From an uncultured Opitutales bacterium (GTDB lineage: Bacteria; Verrucomicrobiota; Verrucomicrobiia; Opitutales; Seribacteraceae): a stretch of DNA of 64,000 bases. Within the stretch, counting starts at the first letter, position 1; every line of letters begins with the position of its first letter. A program made the translations under genes and the position numbers. Shown one piece after another: positions 1-9,084 of the stretch. Below the pieces are notes generated by a model. That model worked only from the letters and a program-made list of their open reading frames with translations. It searched no databases and was not told the DNA's origin. The DNA lies in contig CAJQKB010000034.1 of the NCBI GenBank assembly GCA_905478775.1, forward strand, positions 20,314 to 84,313. The letters run 5' to 3'.

Positions 1-590
1 CTAAATCAATCGAAAGGCTTGGAAGTCTAGATACAATAGAGATTGATACTCGCTTGGTTTGTGCCACCAATAAAAATTTACACCAAATGACCCAAAGCGG
101 AGAGTTTAGAGAAGATCTTTATTACCGTCTCAATGTTGTAACGATCGAACTCCCAGCACTTCGTGAACGGGGTGACGATATTAAATTATTATTAGATCAT
201 TTTTTATCTCAATTTTCAGTTGAGAATAATTTTCCTTTACCTCATTTAAATTCTGAGACGATTAATATTCTATCTTCTTATTCTTGGCCTGGTAATATTC
301 GCGAATTAAGAAACTTTTGTGAAAATCTGGTTGTTCTCAATCGAGGTGGAGAAATTTCCCCATATGATCTAGATGCCCGATTTTTCTCAGGCTCTTCTGA
401 CAGTAATTCTAATGTACAAGGGGTTGATACAACATTATCGGTCGAGGAAAATGAGAAGAGACTCTTGCGAAATGCGCTTTTGCAGGCAGGTGGCAATAGG
501 ACAAAAGCAGCACAGCTAATGGGAGTTAGCCGACGAACATTGCATAGAAAGATTCTTCGTTGGCCAGAATTAGATACTGAATCTAAGTAG
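1..590 (+). CDS. Sigma-54-dependent response regulator / activator, C-terminal part (5' end outside window)
   Basis: Only the end of the gene is present. The reading frame is open from base 3, before any start codon, so the start lies outside the window. The visible part holds the end of an AAA+ sigma-54 activator domain: the R-L-V-C-A-T-N sensor I segment, then EFREDLYYRLNVV, LPALRERGDDI and SWPGNIRELRNF. These are hallmarks of NtrC-family activators. After a variable linker the last 45 residues form a Fis-type helix-turn-helix (GGNRTKAAQLMGVSRRTLHR). Such proteins melt sigma-54 promoters using ATP. The input domain is not visible, so the signal sensed is unknown. tRNA-Asn follows on the other strand. 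Confidence 0.9.
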   Translation, partial: KSIERLGSLDTIEIDTRLVCATNKNLHQMTQSGEFREDLYYRLNVVTIELPALRERGDDIKLLLDHFLSQFSVENNFPLPHLNSETINILSSYSWPGNIRELRNFCENLVVLNRGGEISPYDLDARFFSGSSDSNSNVQGVDTTLSVEENEKRLLRNALLQAGGNRTKAAQLMGVSRRTLHRKILRWPELDTESK

Positions 591-598
591 TTTAAGAA

Positions 599-673
<75 letters not shown>

Positions 674-688
674 TTCACTTTACCTTGT

Positions 689-710
689 ATTATACTTGGT
701 CATCTGTCAA
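689..710 (-). promoter_or_regulatory. Possible promoter of tRNA-Asn
   Basis: On the minus strand a perfect TATAAT (689-694) lies 15 bases upstream of the mature tRNA 5' end. TTGACA is also present (705-710), but the spacing of only 10 bases is too short for a classical -35/-10 pair. The -10 element is therefore the supported part. Confidence 0.3.
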
Positions 711-784
711 TAAAGACGAAATAAATATCAACTGTATTTTCAATTACTTTTAAACATTCTTTACAGGAACATACAAAATGGTTT

Positions 785-820
785 GAAAAAATAAGGCCCC
801 CGCCAAAAAAGACGGGAGCC
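785..820 (-). terminator. Rho-independent terminator of the TonB receptor gene
   Basis: Read on the minus strand, a 10-bp stem (811-820 with 795-804) contains two G-U wobbles and a T6 loop. It is followed at once by TTATTTTTTC (785-794). On the plus strand the two wobbles become mismatches and there is no T tract, so the element works on the minus strand. It lies about 145 bases downstream of the stop codon of the TonB-dependent receptor. Confidence 0.65.
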
Positions 821-857
821 TATGCATATTAATTAACTTTTGTTAGGTCGAAAGGGT

Positions 858-886
858 CCTCGCCTCGTTAAGCCTACGAGGCGAGG
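858..886. other. Perfect 10-bp GC-rich hairpin
   Basis: CCTCGCCTCG (858-867) pairs perfectly with CGAGGCGAGG (877-886) around a 9-base loop. It lies between the receptor stop codon and the stronger terminator at 785-820. The plus side ends in GATTTTACTTTT, while the minus side has no T tract. It may be a backup terminator or an mRNA 3'-end stabiliser. Confidence 0.5.
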
Positions 887-963
887 GATTTTACTTTTGT
901 TTTCTGCCCAAAAACAAAAGCATGAATCTTCAAGGCTTTTAAGCCTGAAACAAACAAAGGGTT

Positions 964-3102
964 TTAGAAATCATATGACATTCCAACACTCACTGCACGG
1001 GGTTTTCCCACGCGGTAGCCATCAGGTAATACACTTTGAACATAAGTCTCGTCGGTTAAGTTCGTAACCTTTGTGAAGACCGTAACTCCTTCACTTACAT
1101 CATAAAAAGCAGACCAATCAAGTGAACCATATTTATTTAGCTCATTGCTGTTTGCCCCATCAGTGTATGAACTTCCTTGGTAGTGAAAGTTAAGATAAGT
1201 ACTAGCTTTATCAAATACCAAACCCCCGCGAAGGTTCATCATGAAGTCTGGAACATAGGGGAATTCATTACCTGCACTTGCGCCACTAAGGTATCCAGTA
1301 GTTGGAGCGGTGGAGGACTCAAACTCCGTATTGGTGAAGGTAAAAGAAGCTGAAACGGGAATTCCAAAACCTCCATCGGTACCTAAGTCTGTAGCAAGCT
1401 GAACCTCAAGTCCATCAATCGAACCTTCTCCTATATTTGCTGACCCGGCAACTCCGTTGTTGAGGTTCGATAGAACAAGCATATCCTTGAGATGGGTATT
1501 GAAGTAAGCAAATTCAAAGGAAATGTCCGAGAAAACTCCTCTGGCACCAACTTCAAAACTGAGTGATTCTTCCTGATCCAAATTATCAGCAGCGACTGAT
1601 TCAGCATCTGGGAAAGTATGCCCTTGATGAATCCCGGAGAAAAGCCCCAAGGTATCGGATAGCTCGTAAGTTCCTCCTAAACCGACTATCACATCGTCTA
1701 GTGAGCGAGCGTTTGTACCATTTGCATAATCTATACTCGAGTAACGAACGCCAGGAGTAAGGCTGAGTGCTCCAAAGTCGATGTCGTCAACAATGTAAGC
1801 TTCAAAAGCTTCCGCGTCTTTGTATGCATAGTTTGCTGAACCGTCGTCTACAATTTTGGATCGAGTAGTTGTAGTTCCTGCAACAGTTACAGTGTACTTG
1901 TCCGTGTAGTATGGATTCTTGTCATAGTCGTCTTCAATGTAACTAAAGCCGAAGTCGATATCGTTGATCCCCACTTCATAGTCAAAATTGGCCAAAATAC
2001 CTTTTGATTGATAACTTCTGTCATTACTTTTTACTTCGTAGTATCCATCCGTCTCGCCTTTTAAAACGCTAATTAGTGTTGCGTCAGCGAAAACACCCTT
2101 ACCAACTTTGGTTGTACTTGAAGCGGAAGTTCCAACTTTTGCTAGCTTTAACCAATTGCGGTTGAATTCATTCAAGAAAACAGTCGTGGACATGGTCAGA
2201 CTATCAGAAAACTCTTTGTTATATCTAAGATAGTAACGAGTCTGGTCGGAGTCCATATTATCTGTGTCGGTATTTGCATAGCGCTGATATGGATTAGTTG
2301 CATAGTCGGCTTTGGATAGTCCTTGGTAGCTGACATCAGCATCCATGTCCATGCGTCCAGCTTTAAACTCAAGGTAATCTCCTTCACCAAACTCATAACT
2401 GAGCTTGAGCAAAATATCAGTTCTCTCAATGGGTGCGTTCCGATCTGGTGCACCATTTAGGGACTTCAATGTATGGAAACCATCAGAGCGATGATCAAAC
2501 AATTCCAAGAGGTAACCAAGCTTTCCGCCACCAAAGTCTGTTCTGCCTCCAGAGTAAGCATGGGCAACGCGCTCGTTGTCTGTCCCGTAGCTAGCACGTA
2601 AATGAGATAGCTGTTGGTTCGGAATTGGTGTGGATAGATAGTTGATCACTCCACCTGTGGTATTGGGACCATGCTTGAGAGAACTTGTTCCCTTCAGGAC
2701 TTCAAATCCAGCCATCCTTCCAGCTGTAGGGGAATAGTAAGCGGATGGATCAGCATAAGGTGTGGGTGCTGTGGGAATTCCGTCTTCCATAAGAGTTACT
2801 TTTGCAGAACGATTTGGATCGACGCCTCGAAGACTAATGTTCGGGAAGAAACCATAACCGGTTTCCGGTCTAACATAAACGCCGGGAACCTGTCTGAGTA
2901 TGTCGTTAATGTCTGTATAGTAAAACTTGTCCAAGTCTGACTTGTCTAGTATTGCACCAGAACCCTTAAGGCTCGGAACATCGGCCTTTGTTCCGATAAC
3001 ATTAAAGGGGGACAATTGATCCTTTTCCCCGTGGTCATCCGCAAAAGCGGAAAACGCAATTGAAGTCGATGCAAGCATCGAAGCAAGCTTTTGTATTTTC
3101 AT
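964..3102 (-). CDS. TonB-dependent outer membrane receptor, FecA-like
   Basis: A 712-residue outer membrane receptor for an iron complex or similar ligand. A signal peptide ends near residue 21 (SAFA/DD). The plug domain spans about residues 30-155, with DINDILRQVPGVYVR, ISLRGVDPNRS, VTLMEDGIPTAPTPYADP, EVLKGTSSLKHGP and TTGGVINYLS. This run is very close to FecA, the ferric dicitrate receptor. A 22-strand-type barrel follows and ends in the aromatic signature SYDF. The gene stands alone. Two Fur-like sites lie upstream and a terminator lies downstream. No FecR/FecI regulators or TonB/ExbBD are nearby. Iron uptake is well supported by motif and operator; citrate as ligand is inference. No Shine-Dalgarno is seen before the ATG. 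Confidence 0.93.
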   Translation of the reverse strand: MKIQKLASMLASTSIAFSAFADDHGEKDQLSPFNVIGTKADVPSLKGSGAILDKSDLDKFYYTDINDILRQVPGVYVRPETGYGFFPNISLRGVDPNRSAKVTLMEDGIPTAPTPYADPSAYYSPTAGRMAGFEVLKGTSSLKHGPNTTGGVINYLSTPIPNQQLSHLRASYGTDNERVAHAYSGGRTDFGGGKLGYLLELFDHRSDGFHTLKSLNGAPDRNAPIERTDILLKLSYEFGEGDYLEFKAGRMDMDADVSYQGLSKADYATNPYQRYANTDTDNMDSDQTRYYLRYNKEFSDSLTMSTTVFLNEFNRNWLKLAKVGTSASSTTKVGKGVFADATLISVLKGETDGYYEVKSNDRSYQSKGILANFDYEVGINDIDFGFSYIEDDYDKNPYYTDKYTVTVAGTTTTRSKIVDDGSANYAYKDAEAFEAYIVDDIDFGALSLTPGVRYSSIDYANGTNARSLDDVIVGLGGTYELSDTLGLFSGIHQGHTFPDAESVAADNLDQEESLSFEVGARGVFSDISFEFAYFNTHLKDMLVLSNLNNGVAGSANIGEGSIDGLEVQLATDLGTDGGFGIPVSASFTFTNTEFESSTAPTTGYLSGASAGNEFPYVPDFMMNLRGGLVFDKASTYLNFHYQGSSYTDGANSNELNKYGSLDWSAFYDVSEGVTVFTKVTNLTDETYVQSVLPDGYRVGKPRAVSVGMSYDF

Positions 3103-3159
3103 TTGGATATGTTGTTTGTCAGTTTTGTTTGTTGGGTTTAGTTTGTGCTCAACTTAAGG

Positions 3160-3204
3160 TTGATACTGAGACTCAATCTCATTTGATACTGAGACTCAAT
3201 CTCA
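3160..3204. promoter_or_regulatory. Tandem Fur-like boxes upstream of the TonB receptor
   Basis: A 22-base unit occurs twice (3160-3181 and 3183-3204), with a period of 23 bases. The 19-base core (3162-3180 and 3185-3203) matches the classical Fur box GATAATGATAATCATTATC at 14 of 19 positions by my count. The pair sits 58-102 bases upstream of the receptor start, where an iron repressor would block transcription. The repeat is seen directly; binding by Fur is inferred. Confidence 0.6.
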
Positions 3205-3281
3205 ACAGTGGTTGCGTGTCAAGCCTTATACAATAATTTTTTAGTCTATACTTGGTCTAAGACTTTCTTATTCGAAAGTTT

Positions 3282-4436
3282 TTAAACTTTAGGTAGTTTA
3301 AATTCTTCTCTCACTGAATTTATTTTGAGGATAACTTCTTCAAGTGTCTTACCTAAAATTGAAACGTGTCCCATTTTACGACCTTTGCGTGCTTCTCGTT
3401 TTCCATAAAGATGCAAAGAGGCACCCGGGATATTCGTGATAGCAGACCAATCTGGGGATGAATGCTTTTCGGGCCATAGATCGCCTAATAAGTTCATCAT
3501 AATTACAGGGGATAATAAGCGGGTGCTTCCCAAGGGAACTCCGCTAATGGCACGGGCTTGGTTTTCAAATTGCGAACACACACAAGCGTTAATTGTATGA
3601 TGCCCAGAGTTGTGGGGTCGCGGAGCAATTTCATTTACCAATAATCGTCCATCAGACGAGATGAAGAATTCCACCGCTAGGACTCCAACATAATTTAGAG
3701 ATTCAGAAATTTCTAGAGCCAGTCTTTTCGCTTCGGATAAAAAATTATCGGGTATTCTTGCGGGTACTATTGAAACATCAAGTATATGATTTCTGTGAAT
3801 ATTTTCTACAGGATCGTAGGTAGCTACTTGTCCATCATTATTTCTAACCACCAGAACAGATACCTCCGTTTCCAAGGAAATACATTCTTCAATGACTACT
3901 CGTCCGCCCCCAAAGCTTTTCCATGCTTCATTAATCTCTAGGTCAGAAAGGCCAGATGTAAGCTTGAGTTGGCCTTTTCCATCATACCCGAATTCAGCTG
4001 TTTTAACGATTACATCTGCGTTCAATTGAAGAAGTCCTGATTTGAATGATTCGAGATCTTTTGCGATTCTAAATTTCGCACAACTAAAACCATTTTCAGA
4101 AAGAAAAGCCTTTTCTCGTTCTCGGTGTTGACATATTGAAACTGCTTCACTGTTTGGATACAGGGGTATGTGCTGTTCCACTGCTTCAAGGGTAGCCTGA
4201 GGAAGGTTTTCAAATTCAACGGTCGCGACATTGACTTTTTCTGTAAATTTTTTCAGGGCAGCCTGATCATCAAATGGCTCGTCTAATAGCTGATCTGCAG
4301 TAGCTGCTGCTCCGGAACGGTCGCCACCTGTCCAAGCTAAGACTTTGTATCCCATCCTTCGTGCATCCAAAGAAAGCATTCTTCCTAATTGACCACCACC
4401 AAGAACGCCAATCCACAACTCACCTTCGGTTTCCAT
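3282..4436 (-). CDS. purK: 5-(carboxyamino)imidazole ribonucleotide synthase
   Basis: A 384-residue ATP-grasp enzyme of purine synthesis. It uses ATP and bicarbonate to carboxylate AIR to N5-CAIR, which PurE then isomerises. The N-terminus carries the nucleotide-binding start IGVLGGGQLGRML. The ATP-grasp part shows VKTAEFGYDGKGQ, VVIEECISLETEVSV and VLAVEFFIS, and the C-terminal motif VNEIAPRPHNSGHHTI is diagnostic. Length is normal for the family. It follows purE on the minus strand with 7 bases between stop and start, so the two form an operon. Confidence 0.96.
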   Translation of the reverse strand: METEGELWIGVLGGGQLGRMLSLDARRMGYKVLAWTGGDRSGAAATADQLLDEPFDDQAALKKFTEKVNVATVEFENLPQATLEAVEQHIPLYPNSEAVSICQHREREKAFLSENGFSCAKFRIAKDLESFKSGLLQLNADVIVKTAEFGYDGKGQLKLTSGLSDLEINEAWKSFGGGRVVIEECISLETEVSVLVVRNNDGQVATYDPVENIHRNHILDVSIVPARIPDNFLSEAKRLALEISESLNYVGVLAVEFFISSDGRLLVNEIAPRPHNSGHHTINACVCSQFENQARAISGVPLGSTRLLSPVIMMNLLGDLWPEKHSSPDWSAITNIPGASLHLYGKREARKGRKMGHVSILGKTLEEVILKINSVREEFKLPKV

Positions 4437-4443
4437 TTAACTA

Positions 4444-4950
4444 TTAACTTGGGGGGAGCTCGGCCGATTCAATTTTTTGTGCTTGTTCGGCTCTAAAAAT
4501 TTTGAGCTTTTCTGCCAATGTTTCATTTCCATTTGCGGCAAGCATGGAGATGGCAAAAAGAGCAGCATTTGTTGCTCCCGCTTCTCCAATTGCAAAGGTA
4601 GCTGTTGGTACACCAGCTGGCATTTGAACAATCGAAAGAAGAGAATCTACTCCTTTTAAGCATTTTGATTTAACTGGAACACCTAAAACAGGAATGGTTG
4701 TCATGGAGGCAGTCATTCCAGGTAAATGTGCCGCCCCACCCGCACCTGCAATAATACATTTTAACCCTCTTTCCTCAGCCGCTTTTGCATATTCGAAAAG
4801 AAGATCCGGAGTACGGTGAGCACTTACGATTTTTGCTTCAAATGAAACCCCAAATTTTTTAAGTATATTGGCGGAATTTTCCATTGTGGGCCAATCTGAT
4901 TGGCTTCCCATAATTATCCCGATGTTAGGCAAATTTGAATTGGACATCAT
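4444..4950 (-). CDS. purE: N5-carboxyaminoimidazole ribonucleotide mutase
   Basis: Class I PurE converts N5-CAIR to CAIR. Diagnostic stretches are [23 protein letters not shown] with the catalytic histidine, [13 protein letters not shown] and PVLGVPVKS. The frame is open up to 4998, but those 16 extra residues are not part of the family fold. Two adjacent ATG codons at 4950 and 4947 give a start just before NSNLPNIGI, and 4950 is chosen here. No clear Shine-Dalgarno marks either. Together with the following purK it makes the two-enzyme bacterial route. Confidence 0.95.
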   Translation of the reverse strand: MMSNSNLPNIGIIMGSQSDWPTMENSANILKKFGVSFEAKIVSAHRTPDLLFEYAKAAEERGLKCIIAGAGGAAHLPGMTASMTTIPVLGVPVKSKCLKGVDSLLSIVQMPAGVPTATFAIGEAGATNAALFAISMLAANGNETLAEKLKIFRAEQAQKIESAELPPS

Positions 4951-5136
4951 CCAACTGATAAGAAGTAGAAGCCTGCAAGCAAGATCAATTCGTAGCATTC
5001 TAAAGAATTGAAATTAATTTATAACTCAAAGTCGAGTTGAACGGTGTTTTATAACTTAGCTCAAATTTAAAATGCATGAGATAATTATGTTTTAAAAGTT
5101 TAATTTGGGTTAAGAGCGAAGCAAAAATTTAACCGA

Positions 5137-5165
5137 TTGACCGAATACCCGTATTTTCGTTAATT
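5137..5165 (+). promoter_or_regulatory. Promoter of tRNA-Arg
   Basis: TTGACC (5137-5142) and TTTAAT (5160-5165) are each one base from the sigma-70-type consensus and are 17 bases apart. Transcription would begin near 5172, just before the mature tRNA 5' end at 5179. Confidence 0.5.
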
Positions 5166-5178
5166 ATAAGGATTGTAG

Positions 5179-5252
5179 CTCCTGTAGTTCAATGGATAGA
5201 ACATTGGTCTCCGGAACCGAAGATCTGGGTTCGACTCCCAGCGGGAGCGCCA
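5179..5252 (+). tRNA. tRNA-Arg (anticodon CCG)
   Basis: A full cloverleaf. The acceptor stem GCTCCTG pairs with CGGGAGC and includes one G-U pair. The anticodon loop CTCCGGA gives anticodon CCG, the T arm has GGTTCGACTCC, the discriminator is G, and CCA is encoded at 5250-5252. It reads the arginine codon CGG. Confidence 0.95.
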
Positions 5253-5306
5253 GTTTTTAGAAATTCTTACTTTGAATAATTTAATTTATTGAATAAAATT
5301 CTACCT

Positions 5307-6062
5307 ATGAATCTTACTACCGTTGACCCCCTTTCTAAAAAGCTAGAATCCCATCAAGTGTTTACCAATTTGAATACACTTTCTGAGTTAAGGTTGTTTA
5401 TGGAGCACCATGTATTTGCGGTTTGGGATTTTATGTCCCTTTTGAAAAAGCTTCAGGAGATTTACGTACCGCATGGTTCTCCTTGGGTTCCTAACCCGAA
5501 TGGTAATGTGGTTCGCTTTATTAATGAAATCGTGATGGAAGAGGAGTCTGATCAATCTTATGGCAGTAAGGGAGAATCCTACAGTAGTCACTTTGAAATT
5601 TACTTAGAGGCGATGAAAGAAGTGGGAGCCTCCACAAATATTATCGATTCTTTTCTCGACCAAGTCCGTTCGGATGGAATTGAAAAAGCGTTAAATTTTA
5701 ATCTTGTACCTGAACCATCCAGGGAATTTATGGGTTACACTTTTGATTTAATAAATCGAGGAAAGGGGCATGAAATAGGAGCTTCTTTCGCGATCGGTCG
5801 AGAGAGTATTGTGCCAATAATGTTTAAGCGCATACTTGAGAAGACAAATATATCCGCAGAAGAAGCGCCAGTGTTTCATTATTATCTTGAAAGGCATGCC
5901 CACTTAGATGGGGAACATCACGGGCCAATGGCACTCCGATTACTTGATGATTTATGTACAGACAGCGAACAAAAAGAAAAGGAGGTAATCCTTGAAGTCG
6001 AATCAAGTTTAGAGGCCAGAATAAAACTGTGGGACGGGGTATTATCTGCTACCCAAAATTAA
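5307..6062 (+). CDS. DUF3050 family protein (heme-oxygenase-like fold, possible di-iron enzyme)
   Basis: A 251-residue cytosolic protein that I recognise as DUF3050. Conserved stretches are LRLFMEHHVFAVWDFMSLLK, NEIVMEEESDQ, SHFEIYLEAM, FAIGRESIVPIMF and YYLERHAHLDGEHHGPMA. The family is all-helical and related in fold to heme oxygenase and TenA. The spaced Glu and His residues in these helices could bind two metal ions, which is inference. The frame opens at a TTG at 5289, but the ATG at 5307 is a better start. No Shine-Dalgarno is seen. It lies alone between tRNA-Arg and a convergent epimerase gene 15 bases away. The substrate is unknown. Confidence 0.8.
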   Translation: MNLTTVDPLSKKLESHQVFTNLNTLSELRLFMEHHVFAVWDFMSLLKKLQEIYVPHGSPWVPNPNGNVVRFINEIVMEEESDQSYGSKGESYSSHFEIYLEAMKEVGASTNIIDSFLDQVRSDGIEKALNFNLVPEPSREFMGYTFDLINRGKGHEIGASFAIGRESIVPIMFKRILEKTNISAEEAPVFHYYLERHAHLDGEHHGPMALRLLDDLCTDSEQKEKEVILEVESSLEARIKLWDGVLSATQN

Positions 6063-6077
6063 TCGTTTTCACCGCTT

Positions 6078-6989
6078 CTAGGCTAATTCAATTTCGATTG
6101 TAAATTCATCTCTTCCTCCAGGGGGAACATGACGAACTGTTTTATTTTCTGGGGAATTGGGAGGAGACATCCATGGTTCAACGCAATAATAAGGAGCTTT
6201 CTCTTGAGTCCATGTAACAAAGGTAAGTCGTGAGCCACTTTCTGCACCGCCAACTTCGGAGATTTTAATGGGTTCTTCTTGATTGAGGAGAGATATTTCC
6301 GCCACCGGTTTTTTTAATTCGTAATAAACTCGATTAATCAAATTGGGATCTTCCATACTAGAAATTTCTTTGGATACGGGAATTTTCTTCATTGTTCCTC
6401 CGGTTTGGTATTGAAAGACTTGTTTTGCATCAATTTGAACTTGATGATCTTCCAGTCGTAAATCTTTGCGCCAAGGTATTTGAAAATATGGATGTAACCC
6501 GGCAGACCATGGAATTGGTTCACGACCTTCATTTTCTAGAACAAGGCTAATTTGCAGAGATAATTCAAGAAAATGATAAATCACCGTGAAAGTGAAATCA
6601 AAAGGATAGCATTCTCTTGTTGCATCGGACGGTTTAAGCTCAACTTCAAATCCGTGTTGATCCATCGAACGAACTCGAAAATCTGAGCTACGAGCAAAGC
6701 CATGCATGGGCATGGGGAGTGAGTTTTGCCCAGACCTCCAATGATCTTCATTACCGGCATCATAACATTTTCCTGCAAAGGGAAATAGAATGGGGATTCC
6801 TCCGTGGGTTTGTTCAAAGTTTGTTGAATTATTCTCTTCTGGCCAATGGATAATATCGCGAACGGAACCATCGCTCATATTAATGTGCCAGTTTAAAAGA
6901 CGTGCTCCCTTTTCAGGTAAGGCAAGAAAAGTAGATGGGCCCACATCCCATCGCTTAATTTCTTGGTTTTGGTAAATAACACTTTCCAT
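6078..6989 (-). CDS. Aldose 1-epimerase family protein (galactose mutarotase-like)
   Basis: A 303-residue beta-sandwich sugar epimerase without a signal peptide, so it acts in the cytoplasm. Family landmarks are HGGIPILFPFAGK, MPMHGFARSSDF with a catalytic-type histidine, WSAGLHPYFQIPW with the second histidine, and YYCVEPWMSPPNSPE with the likely catalytic Glu. The layout fits the broader aldose-1-epimerase family, including hexose-6-phosphate epimerases, and the exact sugar cannot be read from sequence. It is transcribed divergently from the NfeD operon, with 83 bases between the starts. Confidence 0.85.
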   Translation of the reverse strand: MESVIYQNQEIKRWDVGPSTFLALPEKGARLLNWHINMSDGSVRDIIHWPEENNSTNFEQTHGGIPILFPFAGKCYDAGNEDHWRSGQNSLPMPMHGFARSSDFRVRSMDQHGFEVELKPSDATRECYPFDFTFTVIYHFLELSLQISLVLENEGREPIPWSAGLHPYFQIPWRKDLRLEDHQVQIDAKQVFQYQTGGTMKKIPVSKEISSMEDPNLINRVYYELKKPVAEISLLNQEEPIKISEVGGAESGSRLTFVTWTQEKAPYYCVEPWMSPPNSPENKTVRHVPPGGRDEFTIEIELA

Positions 6990-7072
6990 AAGATATCAAT
7001 TGCCCGTTCTTTGAACTTAGTGCAATATATTTGTGTAAACAGCATAAGCTTTTTAAACTTTAGAATAATTCC

Positions 7073-8554
7073 ATGCTTACATACCAAAAATTAATTACCT
7101 TTTGTTGTTTTGCGATCACATTCTCATGTTTGCTAGGGGTGGACTCAGAAGAAAGCCAACCTGAATGGTTAGAAACAAATTCTAGCACCCTTACTTCCGA
7201 AAAGATTGCTTTTCAAATTCCCATTCGGGATCAAATCGGATCTCCAATATTAGATATTTTGAGAAGAGGGCTTAAAAACGCGATTAAAGCAAATGCAGAT
7301 ATTGTGGTGATTGATATGGACACTCCGGGCGGAGAACTCGGGGTTACTCTTGAAATTATGCAGGAGATCATTGAATCGTTTGATCGATTTGATGGCCCAA
7401 TCATTACTTATGTTAACAGGGAAGCAATTTCTGCAGGAGCTTACATTGCAATTGCTACCAATGAAATTGCCTTTGCCCCCTTTGCCCAGATCGGTGCTGC
7501 AGAAGCCGTGAGTGGAGGAGGAGCTGATATCGATTCATCCATGAAGAGGAAATTAAATTCGTATTTGAAAGCAAAAATTCGAAGTTACACTGGAAAATAT
7601 AGGTATCGGTCACGAGTCATGGCCTCGATGATGGACTCGAATGAAACTCTTTTGATTGAAGGTGAGCGTCCACTTGCTGCCGATGGTTCTGTGATTCAAA
7701 AAGAGGGGGAGCTTCTAACATTGACTGCAGAAGAAGCAATTAAGGGATACGGCGACCCACTACAACCTCTTTTGGGGACCGGAATTTATGAAAGCATTGA
7801 TAAATTATTAGATGAAAAGTGGGGCGAGGGAAAATACCGCTTAATTAAAATGGAAATCAATTGGGCAGAGAATGTAGGCTTATGGCTTAATTCGGTTGGA
7901 CCCATTATAATAGGAATTGGTTTACTGGGTTTATTTATAGAATTCAAGACACCCGGTTTCGGTTTTTTTGGGGTTGCTGGAATTATTTTTGTACTGATTT
8001 TCTTTGGCTCTAAATATGTCTCAGGCTTAGCGGGACAAGAAGAAATAATATTTTTTCTTATTGGAGTATCTTTGGTCGTGATAGAACTCTTTTTGTTTCC
8101 TGGGTTAATTTTCCCCGCTGTTTTAGGCACCTTTATGATCTTCGGGTCAATTTTATGGGCGATGGTCGACATTTGGCCCAACTCTGACTTTTCTTGGAAC
8201 ATTGAATTATTTCGACAACCACTCTTGGATCTTTTTCTGGCAATTGCGATTGCGCTCGGTTTAGGTCTACTCCTTTCCCGAATTCTGCCGCATACCTCGA
8301 TATGGAATCAATTAATATTAGCGGAGACTGTGGGGAATTTGAGTGGGTCCAAAACAAATTCAATAGACAGTAAAGAAAAAATTAAAAATGGGAGTAGGGG
8401 CTGTTCAGTTTCCGAACTTTTCCCAACTGGACAAGTTGAGATTGGCGGAGTTCGTTACGATGCAAGATCTAGTCTAGGGAAGATCGAAAGGGGTGCTTCT
8501 GTAGAAGTAACCGGTTTTAATGATTATGAATTAACGGTGACAAAAATTAACTGA
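7073..8554 (+). CDS. NfeD-type membrane serine protease (ClpP-like domain, long form)
   Basis: A 493-residue membrane protein. A signal peptide (1-22) leads to a ClpP-class domain at about residues 42-250, with IDMDTPGGELGVTLEI and the nucleophile serine Ser120 in REAISAGAYIAIA. Four or five membrane segments follow at about 265-410, with the NfeD motif FIEFKTPGFGFFGVAG. The C-terminal OB-fold part ends in EVTGFNDYELTV. Long NfeD proteins (STOPP type) work with stomatin- or flotillin-like partners in membrane quality control. The stop codon overlaps the start of the next NfeD gene (TGATG), so translation is probably coupled. Confidence 0.93.
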   Translation: MLTYQKLITFCCFAITFSCLLGVDSEESQPEWLETNSSTLTSEKIAFQIPIRDQIGSPILDILRRGLKNAIKANADIVVIDMDTPGGELGVTLEIMQEIIESFDRFDGPIITYVNREAISAGAYIAIATNEIAFAPFAQIGAAEAVSGGGADIDSSMKRKLNSYLKAKIRSYTGKYRYRSRVMASMMDSNETLLIEGERPLAADGSVIQKEGELLTLTAEEAIKGYGDPLQPLLGTGIYESIDKLLDEKWGEGKYRLIKMEINWAENVGLWLNSVGPIIIGIGLLGLFIEFKTPGFGFFGVAGIIFVLIFFGSKYVSGLAGQEEIIFFLIGVSLVVIELFLFPGLIFPAVLGTFMIFGSILWAMVDIWPNSDFSWNIELFRQPLLDLFLAIAIALGLGLLLSRILPHTSIWNQLILAETVGNLSGSKTNSIDSKEKIKNGSRGCSVSELFPTGQVEIGGVRYDARSSLGKIERGASVEVTGFNDYELTVTKIN

Positions 8555-9027
8555 TGGAATCTATTCTTACAGCTCTGTTATTTGGATACATATTAATTTT
8601 AGTAGAAGGTTTTTTGCCGGGAGGAATTTTGGGACTTGCAGGAGCATTTTGCGTCGGGTTAGCATCTTACTTCGCATATTTGGAATACGGTGGCTTGCTG
8701 GCACCTACGCTAACCTTCATATTAGGGGCATTTGGCGGTTTATTGATCGTATTTATAGAATTTAAATGGCTTTCCAAAAGTAGGCTGGGTAAAAACCTTT
8801 TTCTTTCCGGTTCTACTGATGGAATTAGCAATAAGGAATTACCAGGAGAGGAGATGATTGGACAAAAAGGAAAAACTTTAACAGAACACAAACCGGAAGG
8901 AATAACTTTGCTCAATCAGAAAAATTATGATGCCTTTTGCGAAGACGGTTTTTTACCGAAAGGAACATCAATTGTTGTAACCGGAAGAGATGACTTTCGC
9001 ATTCGAATCAAACGATTTATTAACTAG
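8554..9027 (+). CDS. NfeD short-form membrane protein
   Basis: A 157-residue protein with two or three membrane segments in the first 75 residues, including LVEGFLPGGILGLAGAF. A soluble C-terminal OB-fold begins around GEEMIGQKGKTLTE and ends in VVTGRDDFRIRIKRF. It lacks the ClpP-like protease domain of the preceding protein. Short NfeD proteins are usually paired with a flotillin, and FloA is encoded 57 bases downstream. The start overlaps the stop of the preceding gene by one base. A scaffold role for FloA domains is likely by context. Confidence 0.9.
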   Translation: MESILTALLFGYILILVEGFLPGGILGLAGAFCVGLASYFAYLEYGGLLAPTLTFILGAFGGLLIVFIEFKWLSKSRLGKNLFLSGSTDGISNKELPGEEMIGQKGKTLTEHKPEGITLLNQKNYDAFCEDGFLPKGTSIVVTGRDDFRIRIKRFIN

Positions 9028-9084
9028 TATTCAACTCACTTTCAAATTCACTCACAAAATAACTAATTTAACACAAATAATATT

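Noticed and set aside
7786..8202. 138-codon minus frame inside the NfeD protease gene
   Set aside because: It is the antisense shadow of a clear NfeD coding region and has no recognisable protein pattern.
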